From: Tomocerus qinae | Lineage: Eukaryota > Arthropoda > Collembola > Entomobryomorpha > Tomoceridae | Length of the DNA stretch: 64,000 nucleotides | NCBI GenBank assembly: GCA_020055645.1 | Contig: CM034548.1 | Span: 13,640,001-13,704,000, forward strand | Reading direction: 5' to 3' | Part shown: positions 12,801 through 25,845 of the stretch, in pieces | How positions within the stretch are numbered: the first letter of the stretch is position 1 | Layout: every line of letters starts with the position of its first letter | Notes under the pieces: model-generated | Database searches by the model: none | Told to the model about the DNA's origin: nothing | Seen by the model: the letters and a program-made list of their open reading frames with translations, nothing else | Program-made: the position numbers and the translations under genes

Positions 12801-15800
12801 TAAAACGAATGCCAATTTTTATGGGAACGAGTTTATTCTAAAATTAAGTCCTTTAGAAACAATGAGCCTCTAGGTAGTTGCTGGAGAACAATGTGTTCCG
12901 TGTTGAATGTAACTACTAGTAGATACTTGTGTGTTGATATAAATTGAAAATTGTTTGTCTCGTTGTGTGGTAAGAAAATGTAGAGTGAAATGAAAAAGCC
13001 CGTAGTAGTATTAGAAGTGGTCACACCATCATGCACCAATATTATATCAGCAAGGATGTACGCAGAACGAATAAAGCGAAGAAGGCATTTGATAGAAGTC
13101 CTAAGACGTACAAGTTCCACCTCCATAATCCATCCATTTGTACAAATCACCTCAAGGCGACAATTCTAATTTTTCTACTTCATTCATTCCCTTTTCACAT
13201 TAGTTGGCGTAGTCAGCAAGCAGACTGACTCAACTCAATACACTCTTGTCAGTACAGCATTATGTTTATCTCTGTCTCTATGCATATGTGTGGGAAGACT
13301 CACTCACCGAACAGAACAGATAAATAGTTATGCCACACCAAACTAATTTCTTTCTTTATAAGTATTGTGCATTCATAGTGAAAATAAGGCTGAGATCTTT
13401 ATCCATTTTGACAGTCTACCCAACTTCTTATAACGTGATTCAAAGTAATGATACTTTCATTAACTAAAAAGTTTCAAGTCAAACTACTATGAACTCCTTG
13501 ATCTTCATAATATCAGCATACCCAATGTCGCTGATACGCACCTTCGATTTCTGTCTTGTTGCCTTTAAACTGAATTGGTAATTTTCTCCTGTAGAAAAAT
13601 TTTTAATGGACTCTTCATTGTAAAAGTCTTCATGTTTTGAAATCGGAAACAAATTCGAATTTGTTCAATGGTACTTTTTATAGGAAAATTATAAGAATTT
13701 TAAATAAAACTTAATATTTAACTAGTGTAAAAAATTAAGATAATAGAAAATATAGATTAAATGTTTTCAGTTATATATTATGTGACATATTATGTGGTAC
13801 CATTTTTTCCAACACACAGCCCATGAAAATTGAATCAACCTTTGCTATAACCTTGTAATTGTAACATATGCCTATGCTTATCATTAGGTTTAACATTTTT
13901 CGGAATTCCGAACTGTCATAACTTTCTGTTCTCCGATTTTCACGTAAACACTGATATACGCTGGCACAACTCACTACAAAACAAAGTTATTGTATTATAA
14001 GGCCTAAACTCTATTCATTAATTTATATTTTTGAAATTGATCTTCGAAAAGTTAAATTTCTTTGCAGGAGCATATTTTAAAAGGTGCAAGAACGAAGGAC
14101 GATAATGAGTTTCGTAACTATTTTTGTTCATGCAAATAGATACATTGGTGGATTTTTATTTTGATAGTTGCCTTAATGATCATTAATAAAAGGAAAAATT
14201 AAGTATTATGTTACCAATATGGTTACTAGCATCCATTCCCATTGCGTTATCATACAAGAATAAATATTCCCAAGTGTCATTGTAAAAAGGCAAGATAAGT
14301 GTAAAAAGTAATTTATTAAGACACATACAATCTAATAGAATGAAGAAACAGACAATGGAGACAATTATGATGAAATATTGAATTGAAGTTGAGATTCCAG
14401 ATTTGAGCCCGCCCCTTCCGTAAGGCAGTTAGCTGCTCTAATGCAAAGATCCTTGAAACAAGTTTACCATAGATCCATTGTAATCGTTTTGTGTCGTACG
14501 CAAGTCCTGGGTCATATCTATGTTATAACAGTGGCGTGAAGCTCTGGAGGATGATAATAATATTATTCTGATATTGAGTGTGGGGCAGATGCCGAATGCA
14601 GACTGAGTTACTTCAAGTCAGGACAGGATCTGCAATAAATCTAACTCTGATGAGTGGATAAAAGATTAAAAGGAACTAGGTAGGAGTATCTCCTGCACAT
14701 CGTAGGTATACAACCGCTATTTAAGTTATTTATTGGCAGCTATTAGAGAGGTCCACGATCAATTTATGCTTTACATCAACTCCATTCCCGCAATCCAGTT
14801 GTCCAGTCTACAATGTAGACCCACAAAAAGTAGTCCTCAATTTCGGTTCGGTAGCTGATTCTCCAGCGTTATTTGTACATCTATATTACATGTAATTTGT
14901 TAAGACAGTATTATTATCAGTAAATGCTATCTCCGCTCAATAAATGATACATGCTAATACGTTGTTAACCATCATTCTACTCAGATTTAATAAGACTGTC
15001 TCATTCTGAGGCTAATTGTATCATAAACCCTAAATGACTTCAGCTAATGCTACCCGTTTATGCTATCCATTAGATATTAGGACATAATTAATTAGTCGCC
15101 ACTGCACGTCTTTTTGTGAACAGCAATTTAAAACATTTTACAGTTAAACTAAATGAACTCCTTAATGCGTTAATTTCTCCTTTTAAACATATTACGATAC
15201 TCCAATTATTTTCAGATCTTGTCAACAAAATGTATATAAATATTTTATGATTCCATTTAAAAAAAATTAATTAACAACATTCTTTAAGTATGTTCCATAA
15301 TATTCGAAAAGTAAATACTGAGAAAACTATCACGTTTTTGGACGTTTTGGCAAATGAATTCTTGAGTGGAGATTCACTATCAAATCTCTAAAAGCTACCT
15401 GCCATAGGTTAATCGATACAATTAAATATTGTGAATGTGTTACGCTTTCAATTATAATATATTTTTCTTTAATTGTAAATCATTAAGCAATTTACAAACA
15501 CAGATAAACCATAAATATAGTTCTGTTCATTTAATCGTTAAACCCTTCAGTCACAACATTGTTGGAGTACCTAATTTATCATTTTGATTATATTATAGCG
15601 AGTCCAAAGATTTGATTTAATCGTGAGTTAACTATTATGACTGTTTTCTAATGATATTATTGTGTGCATCATACGAAGCCAGTTTTTATTTTTCATTTTT
15701 TCCATGGTATTAAATGGTATGAATACAATATCTTAAAAGTCAGTGCTAGAACGTGTACTTATTGATAAGAGCATGAAATAGTAACGATGATAAGACTAAT

Positions 15801-18800
15801 ATACTAGAATAAAAAGCGGTAGTAGAGGATATAAAACAATGGTTATGTATGAGTACATGCATCGTGGATAGTGAGCCATAGAAAACTGCTTTTAACAGAT
15901 TGGCATTTTGATATTGAAAAGCTTTATCATAAAAAGTTGGATAGATTTGAGTGTTTTGTAGACTAGTGGCTAAGCTACTGATCTACCTCCCTCCCTGTCT
16001 CGATTAGATTGGATAATTTACAAAATTGAGTATCAAAAGCCGACTTTATCTGAAGTTCGGGTGGTAAAGGTGGGTCAGAAGGTAGTTGTTACCATTTTTC
16101 ATGTTGTGTGGTGACGCTGATGGTGTAATGTTATTATTCCCATTTATTGAGTTTGCTCCTTCGCCTTCCTATCTCTACGTCGTGGTGGCCTGGCCGCCTG
16201 CTTAGGTCCCCCTATTATGTTCAACATCTACACATGTAATTAGGCCGCCCGTACACTTATCGTCCGAAGTCTTATTTAATGTAGTGTATACTTTTGACCC
16301 CATAACTGTCAATTTTAGTGCAATATCTCCTCCACTTCCTTTTCTTTTAAAAATTATCAGGTGAATTTTCCATATCTAAAATAATGCATGATGATACAAG
16401 CATCAATATGTATCCAAAACTTATTAACAGGAAATATTCAATTCAATGATCCTTTTACATGTAAATTTTTGAACCTAATTATATTGAATAATTATTAACG
16501 ATAATAAAATATAAGCATAAATAATAATTATGACGTCGAATACCTTTGCTAGTATATACTGAAATTTTTAAAACCATAACCTTATACGTAGTCATCCAAA
16601 AGATTCGTTTTCTTAAACTTTAATTGCTCTAATTATGTATAATGTACTACAATACAGATACAAAGAAATTAACAGGTTGACGACCTCCAATTAGAGTGAA
16701 AAAATAATTACTACCACAAATAATAATAGCATTAATTGAATATATTAAAACCAAATTTTCTGTCTACCTGGTGCAATAAATAATAGCTTTTAAAGGAGTA
16801 GGAAATGATTATGAGAATTAAATGAAAAACTAGTAGCCTAAACTAGGGAGTATCACTTTCCCCGGAAATGGATGTTCTCGGGATATTGATAAATTCGTAT
16901 TATGAATGGAACACAAGCACTAGGATATATTTATCGACCCCTAGTTGAGATAATTATAGAAACGATGAAAAGAAAAGACCATAAATATAGAGACAATATC
17001 GTATTTTGACCTTGATATGAATCTTGATACTTTTTCGTTGGTTACCAGATTCCCTTTTTTCCTTTCGTGATTTGAAACGTCGATTTCCGAATGTTACTAG
17101 CCTGGGTCTTATGTAATATGTTCAGATGTGCCAGTCCCAGATTGTGGTCAGTACGTAATATAACAAGGCAAAACCCGGTCCAACTATCAATTTCATTTTT
17201 AGAGATAACTATGTATTTTTGTGAAAGACCATTGACTATGCTATATTATTAGAAGATCTTTGCAATGATTAGTAGATCCGACGATCAATTTCTCAATCTT
17301 AACTGACTTATAAGCACAAGAGGAGTGTTGTTCGCGGTCTACACGCCATAGTAATATTGCTCGGGTTGTATTGATCGTCACTGTTCATATAGGCACGTCA
17401 TTTAAACCCTTCGCCAAATTTGAGGCAAGGCTACATAGCCGAAAGATCTCATTTTTAGGATCGATTACATTCTTAATGATGATTCCACTGCTGAGCAGGT
17501 AGTAGCGATGAGAGAATAAAATAAGTATGATGTCAAGTTTTGTTGCTTAATGAAACTGACTGAGCACCTGCCGTGCATTCGTCGAGGCTATGAAATACAA
17601 TACTCCGAAAAACAAAAACTGGGCATCGTATTTCAGATTCACTTCTAACAAATGAGTAGGTATGGCCCTCTTTTCTTTTCCATTCAGTAATATTTACCTT
17701 GTGCAACTTACAAGGTTGCTACTATTTATCTTCTCCAATCTTAAACCTTCTGCAAATCACTTCAGGCTTTAGAAATACTATTAAAACCCATCATTACTGA
17801 TATTACTAATTAAATTAATTAAAATAAATACAGTAATTAATTAAATAAAATTTTAAGCAAAACATTTTGATGTTGCAAGCAAAATTAATATTTAAAAAGC
17901 AATTTATTTTTCACCTTTGTATAGCTCAGAAAAAAATAGGCTATATCCTTGTAGGCATTGAGTAACATAATATCATAATAATATTGGTGGTGGCTGTCAG
18001 TGGGGTTGGTATATGCATTTTACATTAGATTGGACACCCTGAGTTGGGAATTACTTATTATTCACTGCCCACGTATGTTATTATTCGATATCCGCAATTC
18101 ATGAAGTATATTATTACACTGGTTAGAGTTAGACTGGAGCCCTGTGGGGATGACAAGATGGGAGATGGAGTCATTTGGAGCTAAATAGAAGATAAATAAA
18201 GTTGTACTGCCGCTTAGATAGAATGTATTATGAAGTAGTAGGCAGGTGCCTATAAAAATACCGAGAAGAAATAGACAAAACTCTGCTCCAATCCAGTAGG
18301 TAGAATGCTTAATGGAAATTTCGGCGAGACGGGCTCTCCAAACAGCAAAGCCGACAAATGGTACACGTACATAATATGTAATTCGTGAAAGAGCTAAAAC
18401 ATCAAAAGCAATCGTCCGCTCTTTCGCTGAATAAAACGGAAGGACTACAGAGGCCAACAATAAAAGATATCACTGAGTGCCTACCCTCAAAGAGATAATT
18501 TAGTTTGTACATTCAAATGAAATGATACAACATTCAATTTTATTTAAACAAGCCATTTGGTTATTATATTATGTATCCATTTCGGGAGCTTAATATGATA
18601 ACAGTATTATTTGATGTAGCAACTAGCAGAATTTATAAGAAGAATAAGTGTCCGTGCCTTTATGCATTTTTTAGAACATTAATGTTCCTCAGGATAATTT
18701 TGAGACTGAATTACAATTACCGTGGAGTTGGTTAGGAGGATGTTAATTTTTTGTATACGTTGATATCCATTGAAATATTAGATACAAAATACACAACCGT

Positions 18801-21800
18801 GAATAGAGACGAGCCAAATCAGCGGGGATTACTTTCGACAGTCAAGAATAATTCGACTGTGTCTTAATGAACATAATCATCTATTGTGGCATAAGAACTA
18901 CATTTGAATTAGTTTGTCTATAATTGAGGCGTCGCGCAGAGTCCAGTTGTTATTAATTTCCGTTTATTTAAATAAAGGCAGGCTGAAACTTATGATGTCT
19001 TTTTTCGGCAATCATCTACTGACTCAGCTACTACTTACATCATGATGAGGGAAATAATACATCCGCAATACCATCGCATTGTCTTGTTCCTCGTACTATT
19101 ACTAACATATCAAAATTAATGACTACATACAAACACACTTTACAAAGCTTAAGACAAAAATTATTTTGTGTTGAAAACATTCTCACTCATGACAATTTCG
19201 ACAAATACTATTAATATTAAATTACAGTGTTTGTTAATAATATGATTACATGCATTGGTTACCCGTTTTGCCAACATCTGCAATTTTGGAGAAAGTAAAC
19301 TTTAGGAAAACACCTTTTCCAGCTTACAATTGACTGCGTTCTCCTACGTCGCATAACTTTAATTGGAATTTCATCAGGAACATTTTTGATAAAACTTTCT
19401 CCTACCGACACTCTTTGCAAATGTATTCCCTTAGTTAGATAGTTTATCATGTAAGCTATACATAGGATTAGATTTTTAAAGTCGGTATTTAAGCTATGAC
19501 AGGTCCAAAAAATTTAAGAATTTTTACCAGCTACGGTATATCTACGATACAGATTTGCAACATTGTGATATTCAGATAAATATTAGATTTAGCATTAATA
19601 TGATTTTTGCTGAATTATGAAACTCTCCTGAAAAATAATAAAATAGCATACTTTATACAAGACCCAGTACATTATCGACACTTTTAATGCAGTGTCTGTG
19701 ACTGACAGTTTTATATAAAGCTGATGAGTAGATATGCTATTTTAGTAAACCCATGTATGTGAATTTTGACAGTGTACCTAAGTAGAGTATATAGATGTTG
19801 GACATTTATACACGCTAGTATGACGTACTGTGTATAGATATGTTTATTTGTACTGTAGTTACCTATGATATTACATCCAACTAATTTCCATTATATTGTA
19901 AGCGTATGGCAAGAATCGCATTGAACAAATGACAACAATAATGATAATAATGACAAGTTAGAAAACATTGAATAAGTTTCTATTATTTGTGCTTAGTTGG
20001 TATCAAAGTGAATGATATGAATTCGTCTCGTCAGTTCACTCACTCACTCCATCATTGCCTATTATAATAATTATCTACATGTTAGAGTACCATTAACTTT
20101 GTCGCATAAGCAGAGAAGCAAACAAATGGGAAGACTCCTGTAGATATCATCCCAGTGCGCACTCAGCCAAAATGTTCTCATTTCCTTTCACAAATTGTTT
20201 ACTTCCAAATCTTAATTGTTTCTGATAGCAATACTCAAATTAGGTTCATTGTGCATACATAATTGAACTATCATTGACTATCACAAAAAAGAGAGGTAGG
20301 TATATACAATAACTATTCCATTTACATAATAAATAAGTAATAGTATTATATCCTCTTGTTTTCACTCCACCATGCCATGACTGCCTTAGCTACCAATTTA
20401 CACAACAGAACTCCCTACATTTTCGTAATACCTTCAATTTAAAAGGGATCTATTTACACTTATGTAGCAAAGAATTAATTTTATGTTGCTACTAGTTGGG
20501 TTCCCTTTTGATTGCACCCGCCCGCAGATGGACAAATACAAATAAAAAAATAATAGCAGGATAAACTCGTATGAGGATATCGGCTAAAATGTCTATCAAC
20601 TCCAGAGCATAATTACTAACCTTCTTATCCATTCACTGCTATTGCTATGCTAGACTGGCTAAAATAAAGTTGCACTCATGTTACGTAACCATCACCATTA
20701 ATTTTCTCTAAAATGATAACCCAATCCAAATTTTCTGAGAATTGTTTTCTTAATACTGCTAATTAATAATTGCCAAATATTTTACACTATTAATGGATAT
20801 TACATCAAATTAGTAACCACGAAGTAAAATATTATAAAGAAAGCCAATGAGATTTATAGCCATTAGAGTTTTACATGTTAAATAAGACAAAATCCGTTTA
20901 ATTGCTTTAAAGCTAAGAGCATCACTACAATAATGTTACTTGGGTAACCAGAAATAGTCATTGTTTTATGATAATTGAGTGAGTTGTTCCAGATGAACTG
21001 GATTTGGTAAGACGAGAGTTGCTAACTGCTTACAACGGGCATAAATAACTATAGAGGTGAGTTAGAGTTACTAATGCTATAAATTTTGGTCTCTCCTGAT
21101 GTCGTTGGTAGTAGAAAGACGATTGATCACAATCAGAAGGAACGGTCTTGGCTGCAGCTCTCACTCTCTACAGGCCAAGTTATTATGAATGCGTATGGCG
21201 ACCATCCTGAGTGCGAGAGAGACCACCTGGTTACTCTCCTCTGATATTAATTAGTTCTTCACCCATTATGATTACCACTTACTGAACTCAGAACGCAACA
21301 TCATATTACATACTTAATACTTGCTACACTGCTTGATATTATATAAATGACTGTTACTATATGCACATTTAATATATCATTTTGAGTATGGTAAATATGA
21401 AGTGTATAAAAATGTAAATATTATGAGAATTTTGTATATAGTCAAGAGTATTTCGTAGGTGTAGCATCTTTGGACGTAGGTATATGTACCAGTCACCATG
21501 TAGACGATGGAGTAGTGGGTATCCTCCATACCTACCAGTAGAGAAGAATAACCAGCTCACTATTATAGTCCGGGTATGGGTAAGTCAAGTCAGGCAGTCA
21601 AGTAGTTTTCTGTTGTGAGTGGTATAAATAATTTAATCTTTGGGCAATGCAATAAGTAATGCATGAAAGTGTGAGAGAGAGGCTAGAAGTACAACACATT
21701 TTACATAAAAGCTACTCAACTCTTAAGGCACCGACTACTAATTCTCTTTCTTCTTATCGATTCAATGTCTTATTTTCACTTTTAATTATAGTCGTACAGA

Positions 21801-22284
21801 CAGGTGTATGCAATGGGTTCCCTGGTAGGTAGCACTGATATTTTATGCCTTATCGATAACCACAAAGGAGTATATCCTGGGTAGGGTTGTTGTAGGCACT
21901 ATATATAGGTATATTAAGGTTATAGGTGATATCAGGTATATTCTCATAGGTAGGTATACTTACGCAGCTGCTGCAAAAATCATTATAATTTAACACTCTT
22001 TCTTGATATTTCTAATCTGAATAAAAACTGCGGACTAGTAGTCTAGTCTTCAAAGCTACTTAAACTTATTGCAATTCATGCCGCGTGCATATTAATAATA
22101 GTTTTATTTGTCTTTTAAGTTGAATGATCGGCGTTTTGCTTTGTTATTAAATGCAATGAGCTAAACTACCTCACAGTTTGAAATAATAAAAAAGCTAGAG
22201 GCAATTCTTTAATCCCTACTTTATAAACAGTAATAGTTTGTTCTCAAGTTATGGCCTACCTAACTGGTACGTGTTGTATATTTT
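9827..22284. other. Gene-free AT-rich stretch
   Basis: No recognisable gene or RNA. A GGTTAGGTTAG word lies near 10510, an 18-bp palindrome at 13648-13665, a 9-bp-arm hairpin at 11055-11081, and mildly GC-richer patches at about 16170-16220, 17330-17450 and 21120-21240. A minus-strand open frame of 132 codons (18460-18062) has no family resemblance and is treated as chance. Confidence 0.55.
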
Positions 22285-22294
22285 ATGTTTTCAG

Positions 22295-22484
22295 TAATTA
22301 TCCTATGCTTCTATACCATTCTAATTAGTTTAACCATTAAAACACACCATCATAATGACCTAATATCGATTTCAGAACTATTAAAAATTATCATTAAATT
22401 TAACAAGAAACAAGATCTGAATGACTTTCATGCATCAATTGACGCACTTCAAAACATAACTTCATTAAAATGTATCACCATCAG
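22295..22484 (+). other. Candidate internal exon with LRR-like spacing (weak)
   Basis: An open stretch of 190 bases is bordered by TTTTCAG at 22288-22294 and by CAG|GTAAAT at 22485. The frame that stays open has leucine/isoleucine clusters LISLTI, LLKIII and LKCITI; the last two are about 27 residues apart, the usual period of F-box-type leucine-rich repeats. The exon would enter needing one base from the previous exon and leave in phase 2. No F-box exon, start codon or partner exon was found nearby on the plus strand. It may be a fragment of a relative of the 32-34 kb gene or simply chance in AT-rich DNA, which favours I, L and K. Confidence 0.2.
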
Positions 22485-25239
22485 GTAAATAATTCTCCTG
22501 AAACTAAAAATACCTGTAAAAATATCTCACAGTTGGGTTTTCCGTGCGTCATTTGCCAAATAATTACAGATATGTTCACAAATGTCGCTTAACTAATAGC
22601 AATTATTTTGAAAAAAATCGTGGTAATCTGAAACGGATTAGAAACGTAGTATCTAATATCTTTGCAAAAGTTCACCTAGAAATAATGACTTAATTCAAAG
22701 ACGTCATTCGTGTTAAGTTATCAAAACTTTTTTAAATTGGGTATACCTAATATGAACAAAATACTTCTTAGTCTGAGAAGTATACATTTTATCTTTTAAA
22801 ACTGTAAGACTGAATTGCTTAGTATTTATGTACGTGCTACTAAATGGCGTAGACAGACTTTTCCGGCTTATACACGTGACCTTAACTGGAGAGAAGGTAC
22901 TGAGTGCCGTAAAAGTAATTAAGAATATTCTTTATGTACTATTTGCCACATAAATTAAAGGTTTGGAATCTTTATGTGTAGTTTGGCGTAAATTAAATGT
23001 GTAGGTATGCATGCAATTGGCAACATAAATTTTATTTTTCCTACTTTTATCCACCTACTAATTTTTATTAGGAAAAAGATTTGTTGTTCTTGGTGTTTCG
23101 CAAAATGTGATTGTGTGGTCATGAAACCTGAATTTGAGAGTGGATTTATATTTGCATAGTAGCATTGGGTAGCATATATGCATGTGGGCCTTAGGTAGTA
23201 TTTAATTATAAGCAAGTACACAAATCCATGTTAAAGAGAGTGCTATACCAGGACAAATCATAGGAATCTATGTATTACGGGGGCAATGAGTTAGAGTTCA
23301 CGTCATGGATCAATTACTTACATTTCCATTATTATTCCAGCCTTCATCCATCCCCAAAATTTGAAGGAACTCTTATGCCTAGAGTGAAAAGTGTAAGGGT
23401 TGTAAAATCCGGGTATATAGAATCTATGAAAGTGTATTTAACGCAAAATGCATTAGACTGTAGTTATAATAATATAAATATCTGTAATACTTAATAAAGT
23501 CAGACTAGTCCTACCTACCTGCCTGGTCTATTCTCATGTCAAATGCAATATGAATCACTGTTAACAATAGGTAAAGGACTCAAATGCTATTTATGTAACG
23601 GGCCATACAGTCATTATCACTTCCTTCACTACACATATACGTTTTCTCTTTTATACACACTTCAAGTTATTCCATGGGGCGGTTGTTCATGTCTTCTAGA
23701 CGGTTTCAGAGAACTCTGCTTTAATTTAAGTCGTTGTGGTTAAGGTAAATGGACATTATTACAATAAAGAGCGTGATGGAATCTTTGCATGTTCTTAGAC
23801 AGTAATACAGATATCAAAAGGCATTATTTAGTCATATGAAAGAATTCGAGAGCTAGTCTCGCAATTTACCTGGCTAATTAAAAAGAACAAAGCACGTTAT
23901 GTAGTTTTACTTGGAGATTGGATTTAGAGATATTTTGTGAATCCATCACATTACTCAACCTATCGTTAACTCGAAAGAATTTAAATAAAATCCCATTCAC
24001 TCAACCTAATAATTTCTTTTCCCCTAGAACTGCAAATTGCTAGGCTCTGAGCATTTGCACCCATATAAGAACTACATTTTATTTTAGACCGTACCTACAT
24101 ACTACACCTTTCACAATGATATTGAAAATATTTCCATCTATGGTATCATATGCTGTATACTTATCAAAAATTATCTACCGTTAGATATATGTTTGTTATT
24201 TTAATGGCTGATATACATATACTATGAAAATAATTAAGGCAATGAGTTATGTTATGATAAATGATATATCATGTTCAAAATGGATCATGTGAAACATAAT
24301 TTTCATTGATGATTACTGCGCTACTGCCCAGACCGTTACACATTAACGTGCAATAATAACACTTGGAAATTGGTTGCCCACCAGAACTGCTTGGGTATAG
24401 ATAAATGAATATTACAAAAGCCATGTACCTATTCTGCCTATTTATCACCTACGGCAATAATATTCAGAGCACATTAAATATCTGCGACTTAAACTGCACG
24501 AAGCGTAATTATAATGGAAGGAATCATGACATGATTAATTGCGAGTAAAATAATTGCAAGAGGATCCGCTTAAATCTGTGTACACTGTACTATTACTATA
24601 AAGCTAATGGTGATACAAAAGCATTGATAGTAGACAAACTGTTAATTTCTGTTCTAATCTAATCTAACAGGTAATTCAATAGAGCTAAATGGTATTGACG
24701 CAGTGCAGAGTAAGTATGTACAAGACAATCTTTTTTTGTGGACACTATCACCATGCAATGTTCTCAGGTGCATTTATGTACGAACATTCACAAAGCTATT
24801 ATGTTTCTTATAATCATATAGAGTTATGGATTATTTACATGCTTCTTCATGTCATACTTCTGAACATGCATGGGAAAATTGTTAGGCGTAAAGTTGCACT
24901 TACGAGAGAAACACAAATGGGTACCTGCCTAATGCGATTTGTAATGTTTATGGTTTACATTTTCTAAATTGTGAAGAATGATGAAGGATAGCAAATGGCT
25001 ATAAACCAATAAACAGATAATGTTATGTTCAGCTTGCCAAAAGGAAGTTTTCTGTCAAAATTCTCCTCCGCAGTAATTTAATGATCTCAACATTTGTTGA
25101 AAGCCAATACTGTCTATGCAGTTAGTCCTAATTGCATTTCATATTTGATCTTGATATCTTCCTAAAACAGTTTTCGTAATTGCCCTATACTACAACCGTA
25201 TGAAATTCTCTCAAACTACCCTTGTTGACCAAAACTGAA
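22485..25239. other. Gene-free stretch
   Basis: I looked for exons that could follow the weak candidate at 22295. The first acceptor (CTCACAG before 22532) gives only about ten codons before a stop. The open frames at 23270-23494 and 24689-24967 show no family features. Confidence 0.5.
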
Positions 25240-25845
25240 AATACATTTGTTTATGATCATATTGCAGCTTTTCCCCTGCTAAGGTATACATTACCAACCA
25301 TTGACTCATTCAAGCTTAAAATACCTTTTTATTTTACTTATTAACTGAATTATACCTTGATGCCTATTTTCTACCTTATACCAATTTTCCCACATAATGT
25401 TTATTAAAATCTACTATAAACACGTGAACTTAATTTATTATTTTAGAGAACATTCAAAGCGACTTCCAATATATGCAACATATAATATTCTGTATTTTAA
25501 TTAATTTAATTGTCCATTTCTTTCAGAAGTTCATTTCTTAGTGAAATTTATCTAATTATAAACTAATACATTTGTGATCATGTTGTAACTTTTCCCCTGC
25601 TTGGGTATACATTACCAACCATTGACTCATTCAAGCTTGCCTATTTTATACTTTACCTTATACCAATTTCCCACAGTGTGTTGATTAAATCTGGTAAAAT
25701 TACATCAACTTAATTTATTATTTTAGAGAACATTCAAAGCGACTTGCAATATATGCAACATATAATATTCTGTATTTTAATTAATTTGATTCTCCATTTC
25801 TTTCAGAAATTCAATTCTTAGTAAAATTTATCTACTTATAAACTA
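25240..25845. repeat. Tandem segmental duplication, units of about 325 and 281 bp
   Basis: Unit 1 (25240-25564) and unit 2 (25565-25845) share long near-identical blocks. One follows GGTATACATTACCAACCATT; another is about 110 bp long from AGAGAACATTCAAAGCGACT onward. Unit 2 lacks about 40 bp present in unit 1 after the shared AAGCTT, and both have scattered substitutions. No open reading frame runs through either copy. Confidence 0.9.

Noticed and set aside
12833..13150. 105-codon minus-strand open frame
   Set aside because: No domain and no splice partners; an open frame on the other strand overlaps it.
17300..17503. Open plus-strand stretch of about 65 codons in a GC-richer patch
   Set aside because: Possible decayed coding DNA, but no motif of any transposon or gene family could be named.
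18062..18460. 132-codon minus-strand open frame with a hydrophobic segment
   Set aside because: No family resemblance, no promoter or splice context, and composition like the surroundings; treated as chance.
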